From: Lepeophtheirus salmonis
Lineage: Eukaryota; Arthropoda; Copepoda; Siphonostomatoida; Caligidae
Assembly (NCBI RefSeq): GCF_016086655.4
Contig: NC_092584.1
Coordinates: forward strand, 14,621,907 to 14,685,906
DNA length: 64,000 bases
Direction: 5' to 3'
How positions within the stretch are numbered: position 1 is the first letter of the stretch; each line of letters starts with the position of its first letter. The position numbers and the translations under genes are program-made. The notes below the pieces were generated by a model. It did no database searches. It had not been told where the DNA came from and worked only from the letters and a program-made list of their open reading frames with translations. Below are positions 1 through 64,000 of this stretch, piece by piece.

Positions 1-858
1 ATCTTTCAGTTAAGGTGAAAAACTTTTTAGACCACCTTCGTCGACCTCCCTTATCGATAAACTGTCCACTCATAATTATTTAGATTGACAAAACCATTCC
101 TTTTTAAATAGGAGGTTTTGTAAATTTTTTTATGTACTAGGAAACTATAAACAAGAAGGAATACAATAGAGAAGAATCGGAATAAGATAAAATATTATTC
201 TGCATCCTATACATTAGTCGTCATAACATTCGCTTAATATCTTATTTTGAAGAATTTATTCGCCCTTAAAATGTATTAAATTTTAATTTTTGTGAGAATA
301 GCGGATCTTTGTATTTCTTTGATATAAAGCAGATCATCCGGATTATGAAAAAATGGAGAGTAAAAATTCCTCTAAGTTCCAATTGAACATCAAAAGGATT
401 CCATTAATTTTCCAACAAAAAACATCCATTTCATACTTCTTAAAGTAATACACAAAACATATTTTGATTAAAAATTCCGAAGGAACATCAATTTTAACTA
501 AAAATAAACAAACACGTGAAATGGTTTAACGCAAAATGTCTTGTAGCAAAATATTTTACGTCTAAATTATCTAGTGCCATAATAATGTAAACGTGGGGTT
601 TGGTACCCCGGTACTATATTTGTACGGAGTATGTAATTTTACAAAATAGTAATCTGATATTAGAACCAGTACTCTGTCAAATCATTAAAAAATTTGTCTG
701 CCCATGACAAATAGTTTAGTTTTCCTTTAGTTTTCCGACATCAAACTTCCCACTCCAAACAAAATATTGTTCTTTAAAAAAAACAGGAATTCGAATTTTT
801 TTATTTTAGAAAAAGTAAATGAACTTCTAAGTTTGTACCCTTTTTATATAGCCAAATG
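1..858. other. No feature recognised (3' flank)
   Basis: AT-rich sequence. No ORF of note, RNA gene or terminal repeat was seen. Confidence 0.6.
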
Positions 859-1165
859 ACTATCAGAGAAGTTGATGAGGATATTGACAAATCGGTTGGG
901 TCATGCCATGGAATTTTTTCAAATTTTGTGGGCATGAGACGAGTATGAAAGAAGTTTGTTCCGAAATGGCTAAATTTTGACAGAAAGAATCGTCGCATGA
1001 GCATTGCTAATGAGCTGTTGACAGGGGTCAATGATGATCCTAATTTGCTCAAAAGGGTCGTAACTGTGTATAAAGCTATGATATTGAAACCAAAGCCCAA
1101 TCGTCCAAATTTAAGAGCCCATGAAGGAATAACACAAAATCGCCAAACACGAAAAATACTTGTAA
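859..1165 (+). pseudogene. Mariner-like transposase fragment (middle part)
   Basis: Frame from 859 reads TIREVDEDIDKSVGSCHGIF, then GMRRV, a stop, KKFVPKWLNFDRKNRRMSIA and NELLTGVNDDPNLLKRVVT. After a frameshift near 1060 it continues YDIETKAQSSKFKSP. This is the helix-turn-helix/linker and first part of the catalytic domain of a mariner-family transposase. A stop and a frameshift mark it as dead, and the rest of the element is not seen. The 128-codon minus-strand ORF over the same place is a shadow. Confidence 0.75.
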
Positions 1166-3639
1166 CCCTTATGCCTCTCACAAACAAACTAAATATATAA
1201 TATAGAATTAAACATATACAATGTCTTTTTCAAATGTACTAACATAGAAAATAAAAAGAATAGCAAACCAAATATACATTGCCCGCAAAATTTCAAAAAT
1301 AACCTTACTTTTTGAACACACCACGTATCAAATATATTTATATATTGAGGGGAAATATCCTTGAGGCCAAAAAGCTTTAAGGCAAAATGTCCTAGGTAAA
1401 ATTACCAGGGACACATTATCATATGTGGACTTTATAGACATATGGGAAGGCTCTAGATCACGATTAGACTTATAGGACCTATTAGACCCTCATATTTCTT
1501 TATTATATATCAAAAAGTCACACAAAAATTTTTTAAGGTAATTATTATTTACCTCTTTTCGCAACTCTATGAATTTGAGAATGACTCCATTTTATCGATT
1601 TGGAATTTTGGGTGTTTCCAAGGGAAGGGAAGTAGTTTGATGAAAAAACTATAAGCAACACAGTCCCAAGACGTTTACGTAAAAGCATAGCTTTTTTGTT
1701 TGTTAAGTTTTTAAAAAAGGCATCATTATAGTTGTAGATACATGTTTTAAATATTTTGTTAAACGTATTCCTTAAAATTAAACAATATGATACATGAGAT
1801 CTTTATTTATTTATTTAGTTAAATAGTGAATCATAGTATAATCATATTGTATTGCCTTTACAATTAAAATTTTGATATTAGTAAGAAAAACAAAACGGCA
1901 TATACTAAACTGTATCACATCTCTTATTCCTTAGAAAAGAAACAAAAAAAGCCCGAAATCAGTTAATAGTTTGTAAGGTCGTATCAGATCTAAAAAAATT
2001 TAATCGTTTTGTTATCTCACAACTCCTAATCTGTTTATCTGCTTAATTTGGTGTCCTTTATGGGTGCCCAGACTCTTAATCTAGGAGGTTGAAACTTTTC
2101 TTATAAGGGGGCTTATTCTATATCCAAAACATAAATTTTGTTTTTTAGACCTCAAGGAGACTAGATAAAAAAATAACTGGCGTATCATAAAACAATTACA
2201 TAAATAAAGACGTTTTCTAAATTCATTCAAAATCGAAAAAAGTTATAGGGAAATAAGAAATCGCTGAAAATAAGACTTTCATTTCTTTATGCGCAAAAAA
2301 TGAATTTCCCAATGGAGTAATGGATTCATAGATTGAATAAAGTTTGTAGAAATGTGTCTGGAAATTCGTTTGTATTTAAAATTGACACATACAAATCGAT
2401 ATTTAACTGAAAAGTCAATCATTTTCTGATTAATATTTCAAGTTGTTTCCTTTTCTTCACTTTTTTTCCTCAAACGTCAATTATCATTTTGTAAGAAGAA
2501 ATGCAACAAAACGATGATAAAATTTTAGACTCTTTAGATTATAGTCTATATTTTCTATTTCGGAAAATTTAATACATAATTTTTGCAATATTTGCAAAAA
2601 TGAACAAGTTTCCGAGGGTAATTTTTTCGACGACATTTATCTCTACAGGTTTTTTTTGCAAGTACGAAAAAAATCTTGGTAGGCTTGTTTTCCTTCTTAT
2701 GCTATAAATAATATTAACTACTTTTTTTGCAAAATTAGTGCAAAACAGCTTTTTGAAATTTTCTTTGCAAATTTCGTTTTGATAAAAATAAAAGAACGAT
2801 TCTCATCTAGACCATTTTTACGTGCATATATTTTGGTATATTATTTGAACTACATAACAAGACTTTTTTTATTATTCAAATCTCATTTCACATAATATTC
2901 AGGGGCTGTATTATGATGCTCGCCCGCACTAAAAGGGTATAAACTTTACGAAGAAATAGCAATTTACCATTTTCAATGTGATTTCTGCTCCCTTTCTTGG
3001 CCCGAGTAATTCCAGATAACCCTTTGCTTGTTTCTATACGTGATAATGAGCTAAACAAAACCATGATAAGAGTAAGATTGTATTTCTTAATGTACTTTAG
3101 ATCTCGTTAAAGCTCAATTTGATTATGCATGAACTAAACTATCCTAATGTAATTTGTAAATACTGGAAATAATCAGCTTTGAGTTACTGATAAAAATAAA
3201 AAGCTGTTGAAATTCAAATATTTATCTTAGTTCAAAATTGACGCTATTTCTAGAAGAATGTTTCTTTTTATTTCGACTTTTAAAGTAAGTAAATGCTATT
3301 TTTTTATTATTAACTAATCCAAACCTTCAGCCAAGTTATTATGTAATTGATGAGCAGAATTGCCATAAAATGAGGCATTACAATGACAATTTTTTACGTG
3401 ATTTTGATAAGAGTAAAAAACTAATAATTACCAATAAGATGGCATTTCAATATTCATAAACAATAGTTTACTTGTGAAGAAACAAAAATATTTTTGCTCT
3501 CTTGATTTTCTAATCCATTTTTATTGGCTGATAATTTAGAACAGCAATTTCATTCTTTTTGATTTGTCAGGACAGGATGTAAGGAAGAAACTAATATTTA
3601 TACAGACTTGTATAAGCCTTCTTATGAGAGGAGCTCATT
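1166..3639. other. No feature recognised (3' flank)
   Basis: AT-rich intergenic sequence with no coding frame above about 60 codons. Nothing recognisable on either strand. Confidence 0.6.
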
Positions 3640-3890
3640 GGGAATCAGGACCCTTATGTATTAAAGTTTCCAGTTCTCTTACAATTGCAAATTGCCTTGT
3701 ATGGCCTCCTTCCTGGTTATCAAGCCAATTTTTTACGTACCCAGTTTTGCGTCTGAGACTATCTTATTCATCCTCACTGCTTGTAATTCGCTGATGTGAC
3801 GGGGTAAACTGTGTTCATGACCACCTTGAGCTGCTCAGAAATCTCTCTGGGAGATATTTCCGCCCGAAAAAGTGCCGAGATCTATATCCA
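3640..3890 (-). pseudogene. Tc1/mariner-like N-terminal fragment
   Basis: On the minus strand 3885-3785 reads ALFRAEISPREISEQLKVVM then NTVYPVTSANYKQ, the DNA-binding helix-turn-helix of a Tc1/mariner transposase. Downstream the similarity becomes faint. The plus-strand ORFs at 3564-3794 and 3811-4161 are antisense to it and are not genes. Confidence 0.5.
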
Positions 3891-4552
3891 AAAGTCTCTT
3901 TCTATGCTTATTTTTACGGAAAGATGTAGGAAAATAACAAAGAGGAACACTCATTTTGTTCAAACGAATTCAAGCCAAGAAATTAATGTATCTTTGAGTA
4001 TAGAATCCAAAACTGATTTCAGCTTTTCTCTCACTCATTTGAATTCTGAGATATCTTGTATTATAATAATTCAGTACTATTATCGTTCAGAGTCCTTTTT
4101 TACCCCTAAAACAACCCCCAAATTAAAATTAGGATTAATAAAACTTCATAACATTGTATAATGAATAAGTTATAAGGGTCTAAAGAAAAGTGTCCTTTTT
4201 CATCATTTTTCAGCCTAAAAATGGAAATACACTGAACTCAGAACAAGATACAGAATCAATTAAAACACTTTTTTATCCGTTTTACAAATCTTCCTTGTAA
4301 TTTGGGGAATGTTTTAATCGTAACTCTCAACAATAGTAGTCAAAATTAAAATAATCCCAGATATTTCAGAATTAAGATAACTGAGACAAGAACTGAGATA
4401 AGTTTTGGATTCTGTGTTGATAGATAAATTCATTTTTCAGCTTGTTCCCCTTTCTAACCCATTTAAATTATTTTGTATTGATATCGGTGAAATCGACATT
4501 ATTGAGCCAATTCCAATATCCAATTCCATTAGTTCAAGAAATAACGATCCTA
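3891..4552. other. No feature recognised
   Basis: A 116-codon plus-strand ORF (3811-4161) overlaps the start. It is antisense to a transposase fragment at one end and low in complexity at the other, so I do not call it a gene. Confidence 0.55.
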
Positions 4553-4943
4553 TTGATTCCGATACATCGGTACACATCTACTAAATATATGAATATATTT
4601 TCGACAATACATTATCAAGATGAATAAAGAATTGCATTAATCAGATTTTATGTTTCAGGAGGATACTGATTCAATATTAGAGATAATATGTATATTTAAA
4701 GAATTTATCAGTGTTTATAATATACCAGCTTCTACCTGAAGGTTAAAAATACATTTTTAATTTCGACCTCAAAGTCAATTTAAAAAAACTTTTCCAGGGA
4801 ATATACGTAGATATGCAAATATTTAGTTGCTAGAAATCAATTGTATATATTTAAAAATGAATAACATTAAAATATTCAAAAAATAAAAATTAAATCTTTT
4901 TATATTACAAGAAATTTTTATAATTGTCTTTATGTATAAATAT
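4553..4943 (+). repeat. 391-bp duplicated block, copy 1
   Basis: This block is about 94% identical by eye to 42123-42513, same orientation and same length. It begins TTGATTCCGATACATCGG and ends near TTATGTATAAATA. No inverted termini or ORF were found in it. It lies in the 3' flank of the channel gene, and its partner is in intron 1. Confidence 0.85.
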
Positions 4944-5488
4944 AATTAAATACAACACTAGACATGGTTTATGGATAAACAAGACTTAAATAAAATTATA
5001 TAAGTGATTATAATATAATAATAACTAATTCATATATGTAGACAAAGTATTCAGATTGTCCAAAGAGAATATTAAATAGATAAATTGAAACATTCAAATA
5101 AATGACAAAGAATTTAAAAAAAAAAAATATTTGTTGACTCTTTCGACATTTAAAAAATAGAAGGACGTTACTTTTTGAAATGTAACGACTAATTGCATCG
5201 TTTTTGTGATAATTCAATGGGAAAGAAGTCTTCATGGAGATTAATTAATTAATTAGTATAATATTTACTTAGAAAAATATTATATCTGTTTGTATGTATG
5301 TATAATTTATATGTCGTTAATTAAGGAAAACGATCAAAAGAAATAATATAATTGTTGTTTTAATGGAGTTTGGTAAGTTTTAAATTAATCCTCCAACGGT
5401 CATTGTAAATTATTTTTTAACAAAAACCAATAAGAACTTGAAAAAGTTTGACATACAATCACTTCCAATCCGTTGCAATTTTGTTTAC
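4944..5488. other. Probable 3' UTR and flank of the TASK channel
   Basis: AT-rich, with only the candidate ATTAAA noted. The 75-codon minus-strand ORF (5008-5235) is low-complexity. Confidence 0.45.
5358..5363 (-). terminator. Possible poly(A) signal (ATTAAA) of the TASK channel gene
   Basis: ATTAAA occurs on the minus strand about 125 bases after the channel stop codon. I see no AATAAA on that strand nearer to the stop. In such AT-rich DNA the hexamer is common, so this is only a candidate for the 3' end. Confidence 0.25.
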
Positions 5489-58805
<53,317 letters not shown>

Positions 58806-59039
58806 CTGAAAGAAGAAAAAAAAAATTAGTCTACGTAGATGTGGTACGTCAGCATAAAAACAGTGTTGAACCAAAATCAAGAAAGAGAAAAATAAAACTT
58901 TTTTATTCAAATTCGTTTGATCAGCACAGATACTCAAGAATTTTAACTTCAATTTAAAACTTTATTTGATTTAATATACTCATATGTGACTCATGTATGA
59001 CCTTTCAAATATTAATTTATCATTATCTGATTGTGACAA

Positions 59040-59480
59040 CCCATTTTAGCTACTTTTTTTTCAAAAACATTCCAAAAAAACAAGCCCCCTCAAAATATAA
59101 TCCTGCGGACGCCCTGAAACCCGACGAAAATTTAAGCCCAACAATACATATACCGGGTTCGTTAAAAAAAAAGTTTTTAATCATCCTGTATCTGTATGTG
59201 TCCAAATTTTCAATAAAAATTACAAATAACAAGCCCCCCTCAAAATATAATCCTGGGGGTGTTTTTCGAAAAATATCATTTATGTGATTTTGTGAACAGC
59301 TATAGATTTTTGAAATTTTGAACCAAAAAAAGTGTTATTCTAAAAAAAATTATTTTTTGTTAATAGCTATGGATTTTTGAAATTAATTTATATAGCAGGG
59401 GACGATTACAATAGTTGAAAAATATCGAATTTGAGTTAAAATTTAAAAAAAAAATTCACTAAATATTATTTTTTGAATAT
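59040..59480. repeat. Repeat family B copy with duplicated tag
   Basis: The tag CAAGCCCCCTCAAAATATAA occurs twice (59081 and 59230), 149 bases apart, followed by TCCTGCGGACGCCCTG in the first. Downstream are the units ACAGCTATAGATTTTTGAA (59296) and TAATAGCTATGGATTTTTGA (59360). The small ORFs here are simple-sequence artefacts. Confidence 0.6.
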
Positions 59481-59639
59481 TAAACAACCATATTTTTTAT
59501 TATATTGAATTATTAAATTTCAATGCGCCAATAGGGATTAAGATATAATAAGATTTGTATTATAGATCACTGATTAGTATTATAAATCTGTTAATCTCCC
59601 TCTCAATGACCACTTCACATCAGCACCACTTCCGACTTT

Positions 59640-59870
59640 AAAATAAACTTAATCTGAAGTGTAATTTATCCATATTAATAAAACAAAAATGCGCCTGAAT
59701 GTATAAATTTATGCTTGGATGTTTGAATGGAAATATATAATATTCATATAGATGTTTTGATGTAACAAGTAAGAATGTAGCCATATTAAATAAATCTCGT
59801 ATGCATCTTACAAGTAGCATCGGGCGTATTTATTGCACTTAGATACACCCATATAGTGCTCTAGAGACTG
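59640..59870 (+). repeat. Repeat family E, copy 1
   Basis: Similar to 61040-61225: GTTTGAATGGAAATATA, ATAGATGTTTTGATGTAACA, ATGTAGCCATATTAA, CTTACAAGTAGCATCGGGCG and ATATAGTGCT. Confidence 0.55.
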
Positions 59871-59924
59871 AATTCCTCCCTGGCTCATCAGTAGTCATAA
59901 ATATCCTTTGTGCAGTGGGCATTG

Positions 59925-60270
59925 TAGACAAAAAGAAACCGAAAATCAATATGGTAACCCTGACCATTTGAGCAACGTTTTGAAGGAGAGAAATAATAAT
60001 GGGCATGACGTTTCATTTGATCAGCTACAATCAGCTGTGACAAGGGAGGAAGGAGAGAAGGAAATAAACAAAGATATTTTCAAGAATTACTCACGTCAAA
60101 TTCTAGTCTGAGTCCAACAAGGACTTACAATTATAAAACCACTTTGTCTTTTATGATCACACACGAATATTTAACCAGCTATTGAATATAGATGAAAACA
60201 CTGCTCAGTAATTAAAAATAATGAGACTTGCACAGGAAAAGAAAATTCATTCTTTAGATTACCAATTCCA
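59925..60270 (+). repeat. Repeat family A, near full-length copy
   Basis: Runs from AATATGGTAACCCTGACCAT through GACGTTTCATTTGATCAGCT and ATCAGCTGTGACAAGGGAGG to GAGTCCAACAAGGACTTACA and ATAATGAGACTTGCACAGG. The overlapping 67-codon ORF is repeat sequence. Confidence 0.75.
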
Positions 60271-60324
60271 AAAATACGTGCTAGCAAAAAAAAAAACAAT
60301 GGATTTATATTACCACTCATCAGT

Positions 60325-60440
60325 CATATGAGTTTATTTTTCTCAAGTTCTTTCTTACATTTTCAAAGAGAGAATATTTGGGATGGAGTAACTAAGTGTG
60401 AGTGTGCTCATGAAAAAGAGTGAGTATCACTGATGATTTC
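60325..60440 (-). repeat. Repeat family A, outer end only
   Basis: Contains TTTTCAAAGAGAGAATATTT and GTGTGCTCATGAAAAAGAGT, the distal third of family A, in minus orientation. It faces the copy at 59925-60270. Confidence 0.55.
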
Positions 60441-61039
60441 TTTGTTATTTATTTTCTATATTTTTTAAACAACGTTTGGTTATTTGATTATTCCGAATAA
60501 CTCCGGGTAAAGCCGAGTACTTTATACTGAGTGTTAAGATATCTCAATTTTCTTCGAACTGAGTGAGTTTTGAATTTTGATAAAATATATAGTAACTGAT
60601 AGCAAACAAAAACTAAAGATCCTAAAAATAAACTAATTTTAACCCTCAAAAAGCATTTTTATTTAAAAGAAAAGTTGATAAAAAATATTGATTTTGAGTT
60701 CACAACATTTTATGTTAAATTATTTAGTTGTGATGTAAATTTTATGACCAGAGCTTTCCTTAAAAAGGAACTCTTGCAACAGTTCCGTGTTGTAACTGAC
60801 TAGTCTCCCGTATCATTCAATGATATCTTATAATTAATTAAACAAAGTTTTACTCCTGGGTATTGCTTCCTTTCATCTAAAAGTATGATGTTCAATTAAG
60901 AGAATTATAGAATTTCATTATATGACCATGAGATGGAATTTGAGTTTGATTATTGAGTGAGTTGATACAATATGAATGCATTGAGGGAAGCATATGTTCT
61001 TTTCCAGAAAAAAAATCCTAATTGAATTAAAAAAATAAC
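60441..61039. other. Upstream region, no feature recognised
   Basis: AT-rich. No promoter element or upstream exon of the channel gene could be identified. Confidence 0.5.
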
Positions 61040-61379
61040 ATTTATTCAATTTAAGAGTAAACAATGATATTTGAATTGGTTTATTTGTATGTTTGAATGT
61101 AAATATAGTATACTTATATACATATTTTGATCTAACAAAAGTCAATGTGTTCTTATTAATGAAATCCCTCAGGTGTTTTGCATGTAGCGTCGATATAGTA
61201 TGCAGGATGCACTGTATATAGTGCTCCCTTGTGTATATCATATTCATATTTTCAATGTAAGAAATAACAATGTAGTCATATTAATGAAATCCCTCAGGCG
61301 TTTTGCATGTAATATCGAGAGTATTAACATGATACGCTGTATATAGTGATCCCTTGTGTATATCATATTCATATTTTTG
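61040..61379 (+). repeat. Repeat family E, copy 2, with 125-bp tandem duplication
   Basis: ATTAATGAAATCCCTCAGG starts at 61155 and again at 61280, and CCCTTGTGTATATCATATTC at 61226 and 61351, so the period is 125. Both units contain GTTTTGCATGTA and CTGTATATAGTG. A shorter relative is at 61620-61690 (ACTTTGCATGTAGTACTGAG). Confidence 0.75.
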
Positions 61380-61721
61380 ATCAAATAAAAATAAAAATTT
61401 AGTGATATTAATACATTCATGGGCAACACCCTCGGGAGAAGCTGTTTTCTTGAATTCAATGTACGTTCGCGCCCAGGCGATTTCTAGAGAAAGAAATATA
61501 CTTTCTGTATATGGATTTCACCAAAAGATTTCTAGGTCAGATGGAGTAAATGTAATACTATAATGTTTACTTATACTTAATCAGTGCAACTCCATCTAAC
61601 CAATTAAAGGAACATTAGACCAAAATAACAGGTACTTTGCATGTAGTACTGAGCGTGTTTAACTTAAGCTCAGCCAAGTAGATCTCAGGAGAATAAAGTA
61701 CTGCCTTCCTTATCAGTTATA

Positions 61722-62079
61722 CAGGGTTGTGTCTGTCATTTTTTATCCGTTCAAGTCCAGTCTTAGGACTGGCCTTTGAATTTTGTATAAAAATATCGAT
61801 GGTTTATTTAGACAAATAAGATATATGACATCAAGGGAATTGCACATATCTTACAAAAAATATTATTTTTTTAATAATAATACAATAAAATATGAACATA
61901 TCATATTGTTACATAGTTATATAATTTATTTTATTATTTGACGGAATAATTAAGAAAAGGAAAAACACACACATTGACTTCACGAGGGATCAAATTTACT
62001 TTATATAAGGACCGGAAAATGGGACTGGACTGGACTGGACCACGATCCTCGTTCTTAAATAAGGAGCGATACAACACTA
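61722..62079. mobile_element. hAT-like MITE (358 bp)
   Basis: The left end CAGGGTTGTGTCTGTC and right end (minus strand) TAGTGTTGTATCGCTCC resemble the other copies. The interior has AGTCCAGTCTTAGGACTGG near the left and ACTGGACTGGACTGGACC near the right. The 8-bp flanks match only half, so the exact left limit is less sure. Confidence 0.6.
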
Positions 62080-62094
62080 CTCATATCGTTATAT

Positions 62095-62210
62095 TATTAT
62101 TTTTTTCTCAAACTGTTATTATTACTCTTTCATCCTTGTGGAGAGAACATCTATGTATTGAGTGACTACGTGTGCTCATGAAAAACAGTGAGTAACACTG
62201 AGAATTTGAC
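62095..62210 (-). repeat. Repeat family A, outer end only
   Basis: Contains TTCATCCTTGTGGAGAGAAC and GTGTGCTCATGAAAAACAGT, then GAGTAACACTGAG. Distal part only. Confidence 0.55.
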
Positions 62211-62614
62211 AATGGGTATCTTTTCGACCACACTTTATAACTCTGCCTAGTGCAAACCCTAGTACCGAACTATATTAATTTAACAATTGTACGCTCTCAC
62301 CCATTAATTATTCTTGAATACATTAAAAATGTAGTTGATTTATCTTCCAAAGTAGTCAAATGGTTGAATAAGGACTTTTATTCTTTGTTCAATCAATAAT
62401 ATGTATTGTTGGTTAATTAAATTTGTAAATAAAGGAGAAATAGTTAATTAAACTTGTTAAAAAGCAACAAAAAAACTTTTCTTTATAATTTATATTTTTG
62501 CACATCATAATTATCAATTCTAAGTAAAATATTTGTTGCTAAAAAATTATTTATTTATTCTAAGTAATATGTACACTTGAAAACTATGTAATCTTGAAAT
62601 GAAACTTCCTAATA

Positions 62615-63260
62615 TTTTGGCCACTTGATCTAAGCAGTAACAATGCAGCAAAAAGAGTGTGTGGCTAAAGCCCAACGCATCATATAAGCATGTTCTGAAA
62701 TCATTGAGACAGGTTCATTTGAAGGGAAAGGAGAAGAGTGAGCTACAAATTCCACCAGGATCGATTTTCTCATGAATTTTATGTCCACTCCATGGTTATT
62801 CAGAGACTATATAGCTAATGCATACATACCACATTTGCACATGTTTCTCAATTCATTGCTGAACATGGAGACTCATAATTTTCGCTTGTACTTTTTGATA
62901 GGTTACAAACTGGGCAAAACAGTGGCTCACCTTTCTACCGTTAACCCTGATGTATTTCTTAGTCTTGCAACTCTCTTTTGGTGGGCTGGAGAGATCCAAG
63001 GTTGGACTTTAAAGCTCTAAAAAGTTGTAATTTAAGAATCCTGACTGATAATCTCCACTTCGAAAACTCATCAGCGTGTGGTTATCCCATTCTTTTACTC
63101 GGGCCAGCAAGGATGAGTGAATGAAGTGCTGTAGGGCCCTGATGAAGCTCTTCCAGGACCACGGGAAGCAGTTTTTGGGGTCCCATCTATTTGTACGGTA
63201 CGAATCTTTGTTCTTCTAGAGGGATTTCTGGATGTACCCAAGGCCAAGCAACCCTCTAAT
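62615..63260 (+). pseudogene. Possible Tc1/mariner-like remnant (family G, copy 2)
   Basis: MQQKECVAKAQRI from the ATG at about 62651 and, in another frame, SEIIETGSFEGKGEE resemble the first HTH and G-S-x-E-x-R-x-R-S-G linker of Tc1-type transposases. An 82-codon ORF (62772-63020; LYFLIGYKLGKTVAHLSTVN) follows but matches nothing I know. The assignment is weak. Confidence 0.3.
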
Positions 63261-63329
63261 ATTAAAAACGAAAAGAAAAAGGGAACACATATCCGTTGAT
63301 GATTATTTTAGTAGGTAGCATTTTGGGCA

Positions 63330-63410
63330 TGTTAAAAAAACGAAAATAAATATGGTAAACCTGGCAATTTGAAGAATTAAGGGAGATAAGCATAGATCTC
63401 ATGACGTTTG
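63330..63410 (+). repeat. Repeat family A fragment
   Basis: AATATGGTAAACCTGGCAAT, TTGAAGAATTAAGGGAGATA then ATCTCATGACGTTTGA. It is cut by the family B copy that follows. Confidence 0.6.
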
Positions 63411-63414
63411 AAAA

Positions 63415-63830
63415 TTAAAATTTTAGGAAAAACATTTCAAAAATAAAATTTTGAATATTAAATTTATTGAAGAAAAAAATTTCCCAAAATTATAATTTTT
63501 TTTTAAATTACAAAAATCCAAAACTATTCTAAAATTCAAAGATCCACAGTTTTTGACAAGAAATTAAATTTCAAAAATCTACAGCTGTCCACAAAAAATT
63601 ACATTTTTGGAAAAAATTGAGAAATTACATTTTTTGAAAGAAAATTTTGAAAAAATAAATTAAATTTCAATTTTTTTTTTTTTTTTCAAAAAATCATTCA
63701 AATATTCAATTTAAATATATTAAAGATAGTAAAAAGCAAGAATTCCTTAATTGGAAGGGTGCTACCCCTTCAGCTCGCCCTTTGAGGACGCCCAAGATAT
63801 GCTCGCCGGGATTTCTGCTATTTGTGCTTA
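63415..63830. repeat. Repeat family B copy
   Basis: A/T body with units CTACAGCTGTCCACAAAAAA (63578) and ATCCACAGTTTTTGACAAG (63541), ending in the tag GTGCTACCCCTTCAGCTCGC and GAGGACGCCCAAGA. It directly abuts a family A fragment. Confidence 0.65.
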
Positions 63831-64000
63831 TTTACGCGTGAAAGTAAGGTAGAAAAATTATTGATCAATTGAAAAGCTTTTTCTAAAAAAAAGAATAGTT
63901 GAAACATAAAGATCAACAAGATCAAATGCATGAGGTGGTTTTAGGATCTATTTAATCTAGTGTGTACTTACTCTAACTCAATTTGATGATTGAAAACAAA

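Noticed and set aside
801..1187. 128-codon minus-strand ORF, one of the longest in the window
   Set aside because: Antisense to the plus-strand mariner fragment, whose residues match the transposase family.

Overview
The window is AT-rich eukaryotic DNA (long A/T runs, introns with GT/AG borders, no bacterial-style gene packing). It holds one recognisable host gene, split over both halves of the window on the minus strand, in a landscape of decayed DNA transposons. The K2P protein, the mass of mariner/Tc1-like fragments and the repeat style suggest an arthropod. A copepod such as a sea louse (Lepeophtheirus/Caligus) is my best guess, by recall of repeat style only and not tested.

The gene is a TASK-type two-pore-domain potassium channel (KCNK3/KCNK9 and Drosophila Task6/Task7 group). 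Five coding exons are visible: 58492-58618, 31802-31956, 31479-31742, 30812-31053 and 5489-6235. Every junction has GT/AG sites and compatible phase. The introns are about 26.5 kb, 59 bp, 425 bp and 24.6 kb. The deduced protein is 511 residues. Its numbering matches vertebrate TASK-1 at the glycosylation site (N53), the pH-sensor histidine (H98), the second filter aspartate (D204) and the inner-gate motif (243-248). One base is missing from a T run in exon 2, which breaks the frame as sequenced; I think this is an assembly or sequencing error.

Layout from left to right: 1-5488 is the 3' flank of the channel gene, with two mariner-type remnants and one copy of a 391-bp duplicated block. 5489-6235 is the last exon. 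6236-30811 is intron 4, with a 272-bp MITE, seven mariner/Tc1-like remnants, a hAT-like MITE, many copies of repeat family A and two of family B. 30812-31956 is the compact core of exons 2-4. 31957-58491 is intron 1, with nine further mariner remnants, two more hAT-like MITEs (one inside a mariner copy, one itself broken by family B) and the second copy of the 391-bp block. 58492-58805 is the first coding exon with its probable 5' leader. 58806-64000 is upstream sequence with families A, B, E and G and another hAT-like MITE.

No tRNA, rRNA, CRISPR array or second intact protein gene was found. I see no evidence for a new multi-gene system. The points most worth following are the channel gene itself (frameshift, upstream ORFs that touch the start codon, conserved C-terminal tail) and the unnamed repeat families A and B, which recur across the whole window.
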